Positions 7,633 through 16,141 of a stretch of DNA of 39,063 nucleotides are shown one piece after another; the stretch's first letter is position 1, and each line of letters starts with the position of its first letter. The position numbers were made by a program, and so were the translations under genes. The DNA is taken from assembly GCA_028711675.1 (NCBI GenBank), contig JAQTRT010000002.1, positions 1 through 39,063 on the forward strand. The letters are read 5' to 3'. A model generated the notes under the pieces. That model saw nothing but the letters and a program-made list of their open reading frames with translations, was not told the DNA's origin and did not search any database. This DNA comes from a bacterium. Its GTDB lineage: Bacteria > Spirochaetota > JAHITG01.

Positions 7633-9651
7633 GTGAAAAAACCGATAACTCTTCTCCTTTTCACGGTCTTTCTTTTGAACGTCATAACAATCATAATGGC
7701 AGACACCATCATCCCGGCCTCGAGACGGATCGACTGGACGCCGGGGATCCCCAACGGTATTCCGGATTCAACCGGCTGGGCCGTACGGAACGTCAAAGAT
7801 TACGGGGCAAAAGGGGACGGCGTGACCGATGATTACTTCGCCGTCATGAAAGCTATTTCCAATGCGCAGGCAAGCAACGTGATTTATTTTCCGGCAGGCA
7901 CATACACCGTCTCATCACAGATCATCATAAATTATAAAAATCCGAAACATCATGTTCTCCTGAAAGGCGCCGGGCCGTCAGGGACAATCATACGGTACAC
8001 GGGAACGGAATCAAGCCATAAGGGTATCATTTATTTTCAAAACACATCCGGGGCCGAAAGGGAGATCGACCTTTCCTCCGGTTTCACCAAGGACAGTATT
8101 TCCCTCGTATCCGGTTCAACCGTCCCGTTCCGGATAAACGACCATATCCTGATCGACCAGCTGAATGACCCTGCAGTTGTCAAGCTCAACGACCCGGACA
8201 CATATTATTCACGGGACAACGCGACACGCTGCATCGGCGAGATCGCCCGCGTGACCGCAACCAACGGGGCCGCGATAACCATCGACCACCCCCTGCACTG
8301 GAACTATAATTCAGGTTATACGCCCCAGGCCTGGAGAACGCATGACTCATCAAAATCATGTTATCTGCTGGGTATCGAAGATTTAAAGATCGAAAACATG
8401 AATCATCCTGATATCAATCTCATTTATTTCAATCACGGCCTCCAGTTCTGGGCCCGGAACGTGGAAGGCTGCCGGTCAGGGCAGACGCATGTCAGGCTGG
8501 CTTACAGCTACCAGTGTGAAATAAGAGGATCTTATTTCCACCATTCGCAGCAATACACCAGCGGCCAGGGTTATGGGGTACGGATATGTTATCAGACCAC
8601 GGACTGCCTGATCGAAGACAATATTTTCCATTATCTGCGCCATTCCATGGTCCTGATAGGCGGCGGGACAGGTAATGTTTTTGGCTATAATTACAGCAGT
8701 CGGATGTTCAATGATAATTACCCGAACACGGATTGGCTTACCGGCGACCTGCTGTGCCACGGCCCTCATCCCATGATGAACTTATTCGAAGGGAATATGG
8801 GATGCCTGCTCTTATTCGATTATGTACACGGTTCCGCAAGCCATATCACTGCTTTCCGGAACCATATAGCAGGATACAGCCAGGGAGAAAGCTGCGCGGT
8901 TTCCAAGGCTCTCCGCTGCGTCGGGATCGACCAGACCAATTATAACATGAACATCGTGGGCAATGTCCTGGGTTTATCCGATGATACAGGTATTTATGAA
9001 ACCAATTACTGGGCTTCCGGCGACTACAGGAAAACAGTCTGGAAGATCGGATACAATTCCTCTGTGTACAACGGATATCCCGTTGATACGAATTGCCGGA
9101 CCACAGCCATCAGGCACGGTAATTATGATTCTATCACCCGCTCCACACACTGGGACCCGGCTATTTCAGATCTCACCCTGACAAATTCCTATTACCTGAA
9201 AAGCAAACCTTCATTTTTCGGAAGTTTAACCTGGCCCTGCATAGGACCGGACCTGAATCCCATGGTCAGTACTATACCGGCCAAGCAAAGATATGATCAG
9301 ATGTCCGCCGGTCCCCCGTCATCCCCGGCAGCTCCTGCGACAAATCTCACACCAGGCAGCTCAAGTAATTTAAAGCAGGTGATCGTCGGCCCTAATCCTT
9401 ATAAATCCAATAAAACAACATTCCCCTCGGAAATCTATAAAGAGAGCATTACATTCCAGAAACTGACGAAACAAGCTTATATTAAAATATTCTCGGTGAG
9501 CGGGAAATTAGTGGATGAATTCGAGGAAACGGACAATGACGGCCGGTATATCTGGAAAATCCCCGGTCCCCTGGCAAGCGGTGTCTATCTCTGCGAGATA
9601 TCGAACAAGCAGGGAGAAAGGGTCAGGAGGAAGATCATGATCATCAAATGA
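7633..9651 (+). CDS. Secreted pectate-lyase-fold protein with C-terminal sorting domain
   Basis: The GTG at 7633 is chosen because GAGG lies about 8 nt upstream and it begins a clean signal peptide (KKPITLLLFTVFLLNVITII). The 672-residue product starts, after the signal, with VKDYGAKGDGVTDDYFAVMK and IYFPAGTYTVSSQI, the hallmark of the Pectate_lyase_3 right-handed beta-helix group (as in polygalacturonase and phage tailspike folds). Many HNH- and NY-rich turns follow, for example RNHIAGYS and IVGNVLGLSDDTG. The substrate cannot be told; a polysaccharide is likely. The last 90 residues start IVGPNPYKSN and end SGVYLCEIS...IMIIK, the sorting domain shared with two other proteins here. It is cotranscribed with the PorV-like gene from the ECF-type promoter. 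Confidence 0.82.
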   Translation: MKKPITLLLFTVFLLNVITIIMADTIIPASRRIDWTPGIPNGIPDSTGWAVRNVKDYGAKGDGVTDDYFAVMKAISNAQASNVIYFPAGTYTVSSQIIINYKNPKHHVLLKGAGPSGTIIRYTGTESSHKGIIYFQNTSGAEREIDLSSGFTKDSISLVSGSTVPFRINDHILIDQLNDPAVVKLNDPDTYYSRDNATRCIGEIARVTATNGAAITIDHPLHWNYNSGYTPQAWRTHDSSKSCYLLGIEDLKIENMNHPDINLIYFNHGLQFWARNVEGCRSGQTHVRLAYSYQCEIRGSYFHHSQQYTSGQGYGVRICYQTTDCLIEDNIFHYLRHSMVLIGGGTGNVFGYNYSSRMFNDNYPNTDWLTGDLLCHGPHPMMNLFEGNMGCLLLFDYVHGSASHITAFRNHIAGYSQGESCAVSKALRCVGIDQTNYNMNIVGNVLGLSDDTGIYETNYWASGDYRKTVWKIGYNSSVYNGYPVDTNCRTTAIRHGNYDSITRSTHWDPAISDLTLTNSYYLKSKPSFFGSLTWPCIGPDLNPMVSTIPAKQRYDQMSAGPPSSPAAPATNLTPGSSSNLKQVIVGPNPYKSNKTTFPSEIYKESITFQKLTKQAYIKIFSVSGKLVDEFEETDNDGRYIWKIPGPLASGVYLCEISNKQGERVRRKIMIIK

Positions 9652-9681
9652 ACAGAAGGGACCATGACAGCCTTTTCTCGA

Positions 9682-10143
9682 TCAGTAACCGGACCTTTTA
9701 CCGGTGAGCGGAGAGATATCAACCTTTATAACGCTGACTTTTTTCAATGCTTCTTTAGAGAAAGAGAATTTTCCAGTCCGCGGATATTTCCTTATGATAC
9801 ATTCAAGGGCTTTCTTTTTTTTAGCGGGATCTGTCATCACACTGGCCCGGCCGTATCCGATGACGCTGAGATAACGCATCCTCCAGTTACAGGGACGGAC
9901 GGACCGGACAACCCTGGTCCTGATATCCGTTTCAAAGCAGACATTTTTATTCTTCCTCAGCATATCCATTTTTTTCCCTTCCGAGGCCGAATGAAGATAA
10001 AGGCAGGAACCGTCATATCCGAAATTCATAGGCACGATATAAGGTTCACGGCCCAGGCAGAAGCCCACACGGCAGACCCGGGCTTCATGAAGGATGGCAT
10101 TTATTTCCCTTCTCCCTGTGATCTCCTTATCTTTTCTCCGCAT
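9682..10143 (-). CDS. NimA-like pyridoxamine 5'-phosphate oxidase-fold flavoprotein
   Basis: A 153-residue protein of the split-barrel FMN-binding group (PNPOx-like, the family that includes NimA). Recognisable parts are an N-terminal REINAILHEARVCRVGF helix-strand, PYIVPMNFGYDGSCLYLHSA, and GKKMDMLRKNKNVCFE, the usual positions for FMN contacts. The substrate is unknown; members reduce nitro compounds or bind flavins or haem. Its ATG overlaps the stop of the upstream peptidase gene by one base (TAATG), so translation of the two is coupled. It converges with the pectate-lyase-fold gene 30 nt away. Confidence 0.8.
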   Translation of the reverse strand: MRRKDKEITGRREINAILHEARVCRVGFCLGREPYIVPMNFGYDGSCLYLHSASEGKKMDMLRKNKNVCFETDIRTRVVRSVRPCNWRMRYLSVIGYGRASVMTDPAKKKKALECIIRKYPRTGKFSFSKEALKKVSVIKVDISPLTGKRSGY

Positions 10144-10955
10144 TATTTTTTATACTCCTTCTCAAAGAGCGCCAGGGCTTCGGGCAGTTTAATACGGAAG
10201 ATCCCCTGAAAAACAGACCTGTCATGCCTGGGATCTTTAATGTACCGGGAAAGGAATACCCGGAATTTCTCCGGCCCGTATGTTTCGACAAGATACTGGA
10301 TAAAGTACCTGTACAGTGTGTAATTGAACCCGGGTGCCATGGGATCAAGGTTAGAATAAATATCCCTGTTGTTTTCCTGGTAAGTGAACTTCTTTTTTTT
10401 CCATTCCCGTACGAACTCATTACGGGTCATGTAATACGGTCCCCCGAAATAACAGGCTGTTCCCTCAGAAACCCAGTGCTGGCCTGTGATCCTCATGGAT
10501 TTCAAGATCCCGGTGTTCTGCTGGACGAGGCTGTGGCAAAGTTCATGCCTGATGTACTGGGGCTCCTTTCTTCCGCTGCGAACGATACGCGGCTGGTCGA
10601 TATAAACAACATCGCCTGTCTCAAGTGCCCTGCCGCCCATCCCGTAATTCCTCATCCAAAGCATGATACGGCCCATCTCACTGAACCGGCCTTTGTCATC
10701 CAGGGCCACAAAGACCTTCACAGGTTTCCTGTATTTCAGGCCGTACAGCTTTTCTGCTTCAGCCATGATCCTGTCGATCGTATGATACACAGGGTCCAGT
10801 TTGTTCTTATCACGGATGAACACAACAGCTTTCCGGGACCTGATCTGATGATATCCCGGCCTGAGAGGGCTCCAGGGCAGCAACGGACCATAGAGAAATA
10901 AAAAAATGATTAAAAGGAACGGAACGAGCAGAAGAACTATTGTGCGCTTTTTCAT
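10143..10955 (-). CDS. Membrane-anchored HExxH zinc peptidase-like protein
   Basis: A 270-residue protein starting at ATG 10955, preceded by AAGAGG 6 nt upstream; the longer reading from 10985 would run into the inverted repeat. Residues 2-22 form a membrane anchor (TIVLLLVPFLLIIFLFLYGP). The central QYIRHELCHSLVQQ contains HELCH, a zinc-binding HExxH, and WVSEGTACYFGG about 30 residues later supplies the glutamate expected in gluzincin-type metallopeptidases (peptidase-MA-like group). The active site therefore probably faces the periplasm. The C-terminal part is helical (FRVFLSRYIKDPRHDRSVF). The substrate is unknown. It is translationally coupled to the NimA-like gene. Confidence 0.72.
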   Translation of the reverse strand: MKKRTIVLLLVPFLLIIFLFLYGPLLPWSPLRPGYHQIRSRKAVVFIRDKNKLDPVYHTIDRIMAEAEKLYGLKYRKPVKVFVALDDKGRFSEMGRIMLWMRNYGMGGRALETGDVVYIDQPRIVRSGRKEPQYIRHELCHSLVQQNTGILKSMRITGQHWVSEGTACYFGGPYYMTRNEFVREWKKKKFTYQENNRDIYSNLDPMAPGFNYTLYRYFIQYLVETYGPEKFRVFLSRYIKDPRHDRSVFQGIFRIKLPEALALFEKEYKK

Positions 10956-10967
10956 GACAACCTCTTG

Positions 10968-11068
10968 GGGGACGGTGCTTGACATTTTGACATTTTGTCA
11001 GGGATACTGAAACAGATGGGGAAAATAAGTTATTTTATTAAAATGTCAAAATGTCAAGCACCGTCCCC
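10968..11068. repeat. REP-like pair: perfect 29-bp inverted repeat
   Basis: Positions 10968-10996 and 11040-11068 are perfect inverse complements, separated by 43 nt. The arm begins GGGGACGGTGCTTGAC and continues with two copies of TTGACATT in tandem. The right arm takes in the last base of the stop codon of the gene ending at 11068. The left arm overlaps the long-start reading of the peptidase gene. The structure resembles paired REP/BIME elements mobilised by REP-associated tyrosine transposases, but no transposase is present in the window. Confidence 0.75.
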
Positions 11069-11727
11069 TATTTTATCTTAAAATCTTTCAGGGTACAGTT
11101 GAACATGTTCCAGTTTATTCCGTACATCATGTATTTTTTCAGGTCTACCCTCTCCGGGATATAGAACGCATCCTGCTTTCTGAATGTGACCCCGATCTCA
11201 TATTTCTCGTTCCTGTCCATGACCATAAGCTGGTTGGTTCCCAAGGGACAAAGAGTGATATCGCTGAATTTACCGTTGAGAAAAAGGGTATGGGACGGTT
11301 TATCCGGCAGGACCTTGGCAATAAAGGAATGGACAAAGGCCAGCAGAGAATTGCTCTTGTTCCGGTTCGTATAATCCTGCCGGTTCGTCTGGAAGCCGCT
11401 GTACCGTACATATCCGACTACATTGGATAAAAAAACGATATTCTCGTATGACAGCTTGTTCCCGCTGCTGGTCCGGATATCATCGCGCAACGAATCCATC
11501 CCTGTCTGCCAGGAGCACCGGTCCTCCTGTTGAAAGTCGATCAAACCGCTGGCCGTTATCCGGACCCTGGCTGTCACATGATTGGAATAATGGACAAGCC
11601 GGATCTGCCCGATGGACAGGGAGCCCAGATTAAGGATATAATCGATCTGGTAGACCGCCTGTAAAGGACCAAGACCTCCTCCCAACAGAAGTAAACCAAG
11701 CACACGGATCCCTTTTCCTATTCCCAT
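11068..11727 (-). CDS. Secreted DUF3108-like protein
   Basis: A 219-residue protein starting at ATG 11727 (AGGGAG 9 nt upstream) with a signal peptide of about 24 residues (RVLGLLLLGGGLGPLQA). The mature protein begins YQIDYILNLGSLSIGQIRL, the alternating-strand opening of the DUF3108 group of periplasmic beta-proteins, and continues with ARVRITASGLIDF and NKLSYENIVFLS. The biochemical role of that group is unknown. It is 27 nt downstream of recJ in the same direction. The assignment rests on overall pattern and is moderate. Confidence 0.55.
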   Translation of the reverse strand: MGIGKGIRVLGLLLLGGGLGPLQAVYQIDYILNLGSLSIGQIRLVHYSNHVTARVRITASGLIDFQQEDRCSWQTGMDSLRDDIRTSSGNKLSYENIVFLSNVVGYVRYSGFQTNRQDYTNRNKSNSLLAFVHSFIAKVLPDKPSHTLFLNGKFSDITLCPLGTNQLMVMDRNEKYEIGVTFRKQDAFYIPERVDLKKYMMYGINWNMFNCTLKDFKIK

Positions 11728-11754
11728 TATTTTATTCTCCCTGGCCTGTATCCT

Positions 11755-13980
11755 TTACTGGGCGCTTTTCACATCTTCGATAATTAGGGAAACGCTTTCC
11801 TTATTGTTCCAGGTATTTATTTCCGGCCTGAAAACGATATGATACTGTTCACCCACGGCAAAATCCTTGCCCTGCGCGACACCGCCCCAGAACAAGGCGT
11901 CAAAAATATGCCGGTCATCCTTTCCGACCCGGAGCTTCAGGTGTTTTTTATTGCTCCCGATCATCTGGACATTGTAAAGCCGGACGTCTTTCAGCAGAAA
12001 GAGCGGTTCATCGTTATCCTCTCCGAACGGCTCAAAGAGCTGCTCCATCTTTTTCATCATATTCACTGTCAGGTCATCCAGGCTGATCTCAGCGTCGATC
12101 TCCAGGACAGGAATAAGATCCTCCTCCTTTAACTCCTTCTCCGCAATGGCTCTCAAACGGGTCTTGAACGCCTCCAGATTTTCCTGCTTGATGGAAAAGC
12201 CAACGGCATATTTATGCCCGCCGAAATCTATGAACAGGTCCCTGCACTGCTTGAACGCTTCGAAGATCTTGAACTGCTCAATGCTGCGGGCCGTGCCCAC
12301 GCCTTCCCCGTCCTTGAGGATCAGGATCACCACAGGCCTGTAGAACATCTCCAGGATCCGGTTGGCGATCACTCCGGTTACCCCATGCTCCATGTCCTCG
12401 ATATCGATGATGAAGATCTTATCCTTCTCTACATCCACCTTCTGTTCCAGGATACCCATCACCTTGTCGAAATTCACCTGCTGCTTATCTTTCCGCTGCT
12501 GGTTCAGGATGAGCAGTTCATCCACGATCTTTTCCGCTTCCTTGTAGCTGTCGCTGATCAGCAGTTTCAGGGCTTTGTCCGCGATGCCCATGCGGCCGGC
12601 CGCGTTCAGGATAGGGATGACTTTCCAGGAAAGGGCCCTGGCTGTCAGGGTTTTCTGGCTGATGTTCAGCTTTTTCAGGAGGATCTCAAGCCCGATGATA
12701 TCCGTGCTCTTCAGCTTCTCCAGGCCTTTCCGGACAATCAGCCTGTTCTCATCCCGGAGCGGCACAACGTCCGCAATGCTTCCCAGGACCGCATATTCAC
12801 TGAACGCCTCCAGGATATTCTTGATCTTCTTGGTCACCTTGAAGAATTTTTTAAAGATCTCATAGGTCACCCTGGCATCCACCATGGCGCCATGGAACTT
12901 CCCTTCCTCTTTGATATGAAAATAAGCAGCCACACTCTCCAGTTTATTATGGGGCAGATGAAGATAGCTCCTGGCCAGCTCGAGCGTGTCCACCATCTCG
13001 TTCTTGATCTTTATGTCCAGGCACGTCTTGATATCCCGCCTGAGGAAATGGATGTCAAAACCGGTTATATTATGTCCCACCAGGACAGCATCCTTGATGA
13101 ACTCATAAAAGCCGCCAATGACACGGGAGATTGGTTCCTCGTTCTGAAGCTGTTCTTCAGTGATGCCTGTTAAATCCTGGACTTCCCGGGAAAGGGCCTT
13201 GGGGGGTTTCACATATTTATGGAATTCGCCTGTTTTGATGAAGTTCCGGTATTTAACAGCTCCTATCTCGATGATCTCTTCATTCAATTCAAAGCCCGTA
13301 GTCTCCAGGTCAAGCACAACGATCTCTCTGTCATAGAACTGGGAATAGGAAAGGAAGATTCCGCACAGGAGCTTATAGGCCACACCCACGCCCGCCAGGT
13401 CCTTGAAGGGATAATTCTCCTCGCATTTAGGATTCAGGACAGCCAGGGCTTCAGGCAGCTTTTCACCCGGTGTATGGTGGTCCGTGATAATGACGTCCAT
13501 GCCGTTCTCCACAGCCTTCTTCACCGCGTCAAATTCGGAGATCCCGTTATCAACCGTGATAATGAGATTACAGCCGCCGGCCTTGAACTGTTCGACGTAT
13601 TCCGTGTTGATGCCGTAACCGTCTTTGGCTGAAGGGACAAAAACCTCGACACGGCCGTTCAGCTTTTTCAGGGCTCTATAGACCATGGCACTGCTGGATA
13701 CGCCGTCCACATCGCGGTCGCCATAGATGAATATCTTTTCTTTGGCTTCAAGAGCTTTCCGGATCCGGTCCACGGCCTTCTGCATATCCCGGAACAGGAA
13801 AGGATTATGAAGGTCGTTGATCAGATCGGGATTAAGAAAGCTGCGTGCGGATTCCCTGTCCTGCACACCCTTGCTGTTCAATAAAACAGCAAAGAACCGG
13901 TTGAACCCCAGTTCCAGACCGAGTCTGCTGATCGTCTCTTCATCATGGGATTTCAGTTTCCAAATCTTGTTTTTTATCAT
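11755..13980 (-). CDS. recJ: RecJ single-strand exonuclease with an inserted DnaQ-type exonuclease domain
   Basis: A 741-residue protein; ordinary RecJ proteins are about 560-600. RecJ parts: GDRDVDG (87-93, motif I), TVDNGIS (142-148), TDHH (166-169), AGVGVAYKL (196-204), SIADVVPL (401-408), NAAGRMG (459-465) and the DHHA1 GGHKYAVGF (587-595), followed by an OB-like C-terminus. Residues about 217-385 are a complete DEDDh exonuclease: VVLDLETTGF (D224, E226), VGHNITGFDIHF (D309) and HGAMVDAR (H363, D368). The insertion point lies inside the DHH domain, before SIADVVPL. RecJ degrades single strands 5' to 3' in recombination and repair; DnaQ-type domains work 3' to 5'. Motif I usually reads GDYDVDG, so the Tyr-to-Arg change is unusual. 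No Shine-Dalgarno sequence precedes the ATG. Confidence 0.9.
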   Translation of the reverse strand: MIKNKIWKLKSHDEETISRLGLELGFNRFFAVLLNSKGVQDRESARSFLNPDLINDLHNPFLFRDMQKAVDRIRKALEAKEKIFIYGDRDVDGVSSSAMVYRALKKLNGRVEVFVPSAKDGYGINTEYVEQFKAGGCNLIITVDNGISEFDAVKKAVENGMDVIITDHHTPGEKLPEALAVLNPKCEENYPFKDLAGVGVAYKLLCGIFLSYSQFYDREIVVLDLETTGFELNEEIIEIGAVKYRNFIKTGEFHKYVKPPKALSREVQDLTGITEEQLQNEEPISRVIGGFYEFIKDAVLVGHNITGFDIHFLRRDIKTCLDIKIKNEMVDTLELARSYLHLPHNKLESVAAYFHIKEEGKFHGAMVDARVTYEIFKKFFKVTKKIKNILEAFSEYAVLGSIADVVPLRDENRLIVRKGLEKLKSTDIIGLEILLKKLNISQKTLTARALSWKVIPILNAAGRMGIADKALKLLISDSYKEAEKIVDELLILNQQRKDKQQVNFDKVMGILEQKVDVEKDKIFIIDIEDMEHGVTGVIANRILEMFYRPVVILILKDGEGVGTARSIEQFKIFEAFKQCRDLFIDFGGHKYAVGFSIKQENLEAFKTRLRAIAEKELKEEDLIPVLEIDAEISLDDLTVNMMKKMEQLFEPFGEDNDEPLFLLKDVRLYNVQMIGSNKKHLKLRVGKDDRHIFDALFWGGVAQGKDFAVGEQYHIVFRPEINTWNNKESVSLIIEDVKSAQ

Positions 13981-14073
13981 ACTGTTATCGGAGGATAATT
14001 TCAGGCTTCAGCCGGTCAGATCCGGTCCTGCGGCTGCCAGGACATGAACTACCAGGATCCGTCAGCCGGATGA

Positions 14074-14910
14074 TCAAATCTCCATCTTGCTGAGTTCAAG
14101 TAAAAAGCCTTTGATAAGTTTGATGAACTTGGACCTGGCTTTTTCCGAAGTTTCAAGAACCTCTTTATGGTCAAGTTTCTTTTTTAAGATACCGGCAGCC
14201 ATATTCGTGAGCAGGGAAATACCGGCCACCCGCAATCCCAGCTGGTTGGCTACGATCACTTCAGGTACCGTACTCATTCCCACAGCATCAGCGCCGATGC
14301 TGTCCAGCATCCGGATTTCAGCCGGTGTTTCGTAAGAAGGCCCTGTCATGGCAGCATACACTCCCTGCCGCAGAGGAACCTTATTCTTTAACGCAGCCTT
14401 TTTCAGAACCTGGATCATTTCCGGATTATACCCGAAGGTCATATCGATGAACCGCGGATAAAGATCTTCCCTTGACCAGCCCCTGAGAGGATTGTCTCCC
14501 ATGAGGTTTATATGATCTGTCAGGACCATCAGGTCGCCTGTCCTGAACCTGGGATTAACACTGCCGCCGGCATTGGTGACTACAAGGACTTTAATCCCCA
14601 GCTCTTTCAGGACCCGGACCGGATATGTGATATCTTCCATGGGATATTCTTCATAATAATGAAAACGTCCCTTCATGACCACAACTTTCAGGTTATGGAT
14701 CTCCCCAAAGACAAGAGTATTGGAATGGCCTTTTACCGTGGATACAGGGAAGAACGGGATCCTGGAATAGGGGATGGATAATGGATTCTGCAGGCTGTCA
14801 GCCATGACGCCCAGCCCGGACCCCAGGATCAGACCCACTTTTGGGGTCGAACTATAATATCGCCTGATGTATTTCATGCTTTTTTTTAAGGTCTTTGTAA
14901 TATTTTCCAT
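14074..14910 (-). CDS. punA: Purine nucleoside phosphorylase
   Basis: A 278-residue enzyme of the trimeric PNP/MTAP family, which splits purine nucleosides with phosphate into the free base and ribose-1-phosphate. The start at 14910 is chosen for GGGAGGT 5 nt upstream. Motifs: LILGSGLG near the N-terminus (phosphate loop), VVVMKGRFHYYEEY, VVTNAGGSVNPRF, MTGPSYETPAEIRMLDSIG, ADAVGMSTVPEVIVA and LTNMAAG. These belong to the guanosine/inosine-type enzyme rather than MTA phosphorylase. It sits 94 nt upstream of recJ in the same direction and may be cotranscribed with it. It is divergent from the DHH gene. Confidence 0.9.
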   Translation of the reverse strand: MENITKTLKKSMKYIRRYYSSTPKVGLILGSGLGVMADSLQNPLSIPYSRIPFFPVSTVKGHSNTLVFGEIHNLKVVVMKGRFHYYEEYPMEDITYPVRVLKELGIKVLVVTNAGGSVNPRFRTGDLMVLTDHINLMGDNPLRGWSREDLYPRFIDMTFGYNPEMIQVLKKAALKNKVPLRQGVYAAMTGPSYETPAEIRMLDSIGADAVGMSTVPEVIVANQLGLRVAGISLLTNMAAGILKKKLDHKEVLETSEKARSKFIKLIKGFLLELSKMEI

Positions 14911-15117
14911 AATGTACCTCCCAAAGGCTTGGTACCTGGACTTCATACGGGAATCTTTAAAATATGAATGTACTGTTATAGAACACCCGTTTAAAACACA
15001 GATACGCTACTCTTTATTTAGTAATAAAAATAAATCCGATATCAAATATATTTTGAATGATGTTTTGCGGAGAATTTAAAGAACAATCCCGGTCTATCCG
15101 TTCTAAAAGGATATTCC

Positions 15118-15145
15118 TTGATTTTCAAATCCATTTATATATTAT
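15118..15145 (+). promoter_or_regulatory. Putative sigma-70-type promoter of the DHH/PHP pair
   Basis: TTGATT (15118-15123), 16 nt, TATTAT (15140-15145). The predicted start falls at or within a base or two of the GTG at 15152. That gene has no Shine-Dalgarno sequence, so the transcript may be leaderless. Confidence 0.4.
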
Positions 15146-15151
15146 TCAACC

Positions 15152-16141
15152 GTGAATATCATTCTTACACATACGGATTTCGACGGAGTGATCAGCTCCG
15201 CTCTACTCTCCCTGGCTACCGGTATTGATTTCATCAAATTCCTGAGCAATAACCAGATCTGGTATGAGAACCTGACAGGCCAGGAGGTCATCTCCGACCT
15301 TCCCTGCCCCTGGAAATGCAGCCTCTGGTTCGATCATCACGAATCCAATCTTAAAGAGATGAAGGAACGGGGTGTGGACACCGCCCTGATACCCGGAAAG
15401 TTCGAGATCGCGGATTCCTGCGCCAGGATCATATATGAGCATTTCAGAGAATCCGTGCCTTTTCCGCATTATTTTGAGGACGTGATCCGGGAGACCGATA
15501 AGATCGACAGCATGAAATATGATTCCCTGGAGGAATGGCTCCGGGAAACGCCGGTCAAATGCTTATCCAACACGGTCCAGCTTTTCCCGGACGACGATTA
15601 CAGGAAATTCCTCCATTATCTCCTGGACCTGGCCAAGCTGATCAAGAGGCACGAGCCGCAGAAGATCCTGGAAATGGAAAATGTTAAAAAACGGTGCAAC
15701 AAGTTCAGGACATACAAGGAAGAATCCACCAAACTGATCAGGGATAATTACTATTTTCATACGACCGACAGCGAAAAAAAGATGGCCGTCCTCGACCTCA
15801 GCGAGTTCAAGACCCCGGCCCGTATCGATAAAAATTTTGTTTACATCATCGAGCCTGAGGCGGAATGCGTTTTATTCATCAACGCCATCTTCAAGAACAA
15901 CGTCAAGACCAATGACCTGAAATTTTCCATGGGCATTAATTTTACCCGTTCCCGTTTTTTACCGGCCATGAACATCGCCAAGATATTCGAGGAACTGGAA
16001 TTGGGCGGAGGGCATTCCAAAACAGCCGGCGGCATCCTTCATGCCGCAACCAAGCTGGAGAAGCTGGAAAAGAAAGAGAACATCCTCAAGCAGATAGTTG
16101 AAAAATGGTACAACCAGAAAAAAGCTCAACCGGTCATTTAG
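15152..16141 (+). CDS. DHH-family phosphoesterase
   Basis: A 329-residue protein with a GTG start. Motifs: THTDFDG at the N-terminus (D9, D11), WFDHHESN (D61-H62-H63) and, near the C-terminus, ELGGGHSKTAGG, the substrate-binding DHHA1-type glycine loop. These match the DHH phosphoesterase superfamily, which includes NrnA nanoRNases/pAp phosphatases and related enzymes. The spacing and the middle region (VIRETDKIDSMKYDS) differ from classic NrnA, so the exact substrate is open. It overlaps the PHP gene by 37 nt, which couples their expression and suggests a joint role in degrading short nucleic acids or nucleotides. Confidence 0.8.
   Translation: MNIILTHTDFDGVISSALLSLATGIDFIKFLSNNQIWYENLTGQEVISDLPCPWKCSLWFDHHESNLKEMKERGVDTALIPGKFEIADSCARIIYEHFRESVPFPHYFEDVIRETDKIDSMKYDSLEEWLRETPVKCLSNTVQLFPDDDYRKFLHYLLDLAKLIKRHEPQKILEMENVKKRCNKFRTYKEESTKLIRDNYYFHTTDSEKKMAVLDLSEFKTPARIDKNFVYIIEPEAECVLFINAIFKNNVKTNDLKFSMGINFTRSRFLPAMNIAKIFEELELGGGHSKTAGGILHAATKLEKLEKKENILKQIVEKWYNQKKAQPVI

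Noticed and set aside
9664..10209. Plus-strand ORF of 181 codons after the pectate-lyase-fold gene
   Set aside because: It covers the NimA-like gene antisense and spans two genes; no motif or ribosome site supports it.
10968..11068. CRISPR-type repeat
   Set aside because: There are only two units and they are inverted rather than direct, so it is a REP-like pair.
12214..13173. Long plus-strand ORF of 319 codons opposite recJ
   Set aside because: It is a shadow of recJ. It has no ribosome site, and its composition mirrors recJ codons; recJ carries clear conserved motifs in the other frame.
14911..15151. Possible tRNA or small RNA in the PNP/DHH gap
   Set aside because: No cloverleaf, TTCGA loop or stable hairpin was found; the stretch is AT-rich and appears to hold promoters only.
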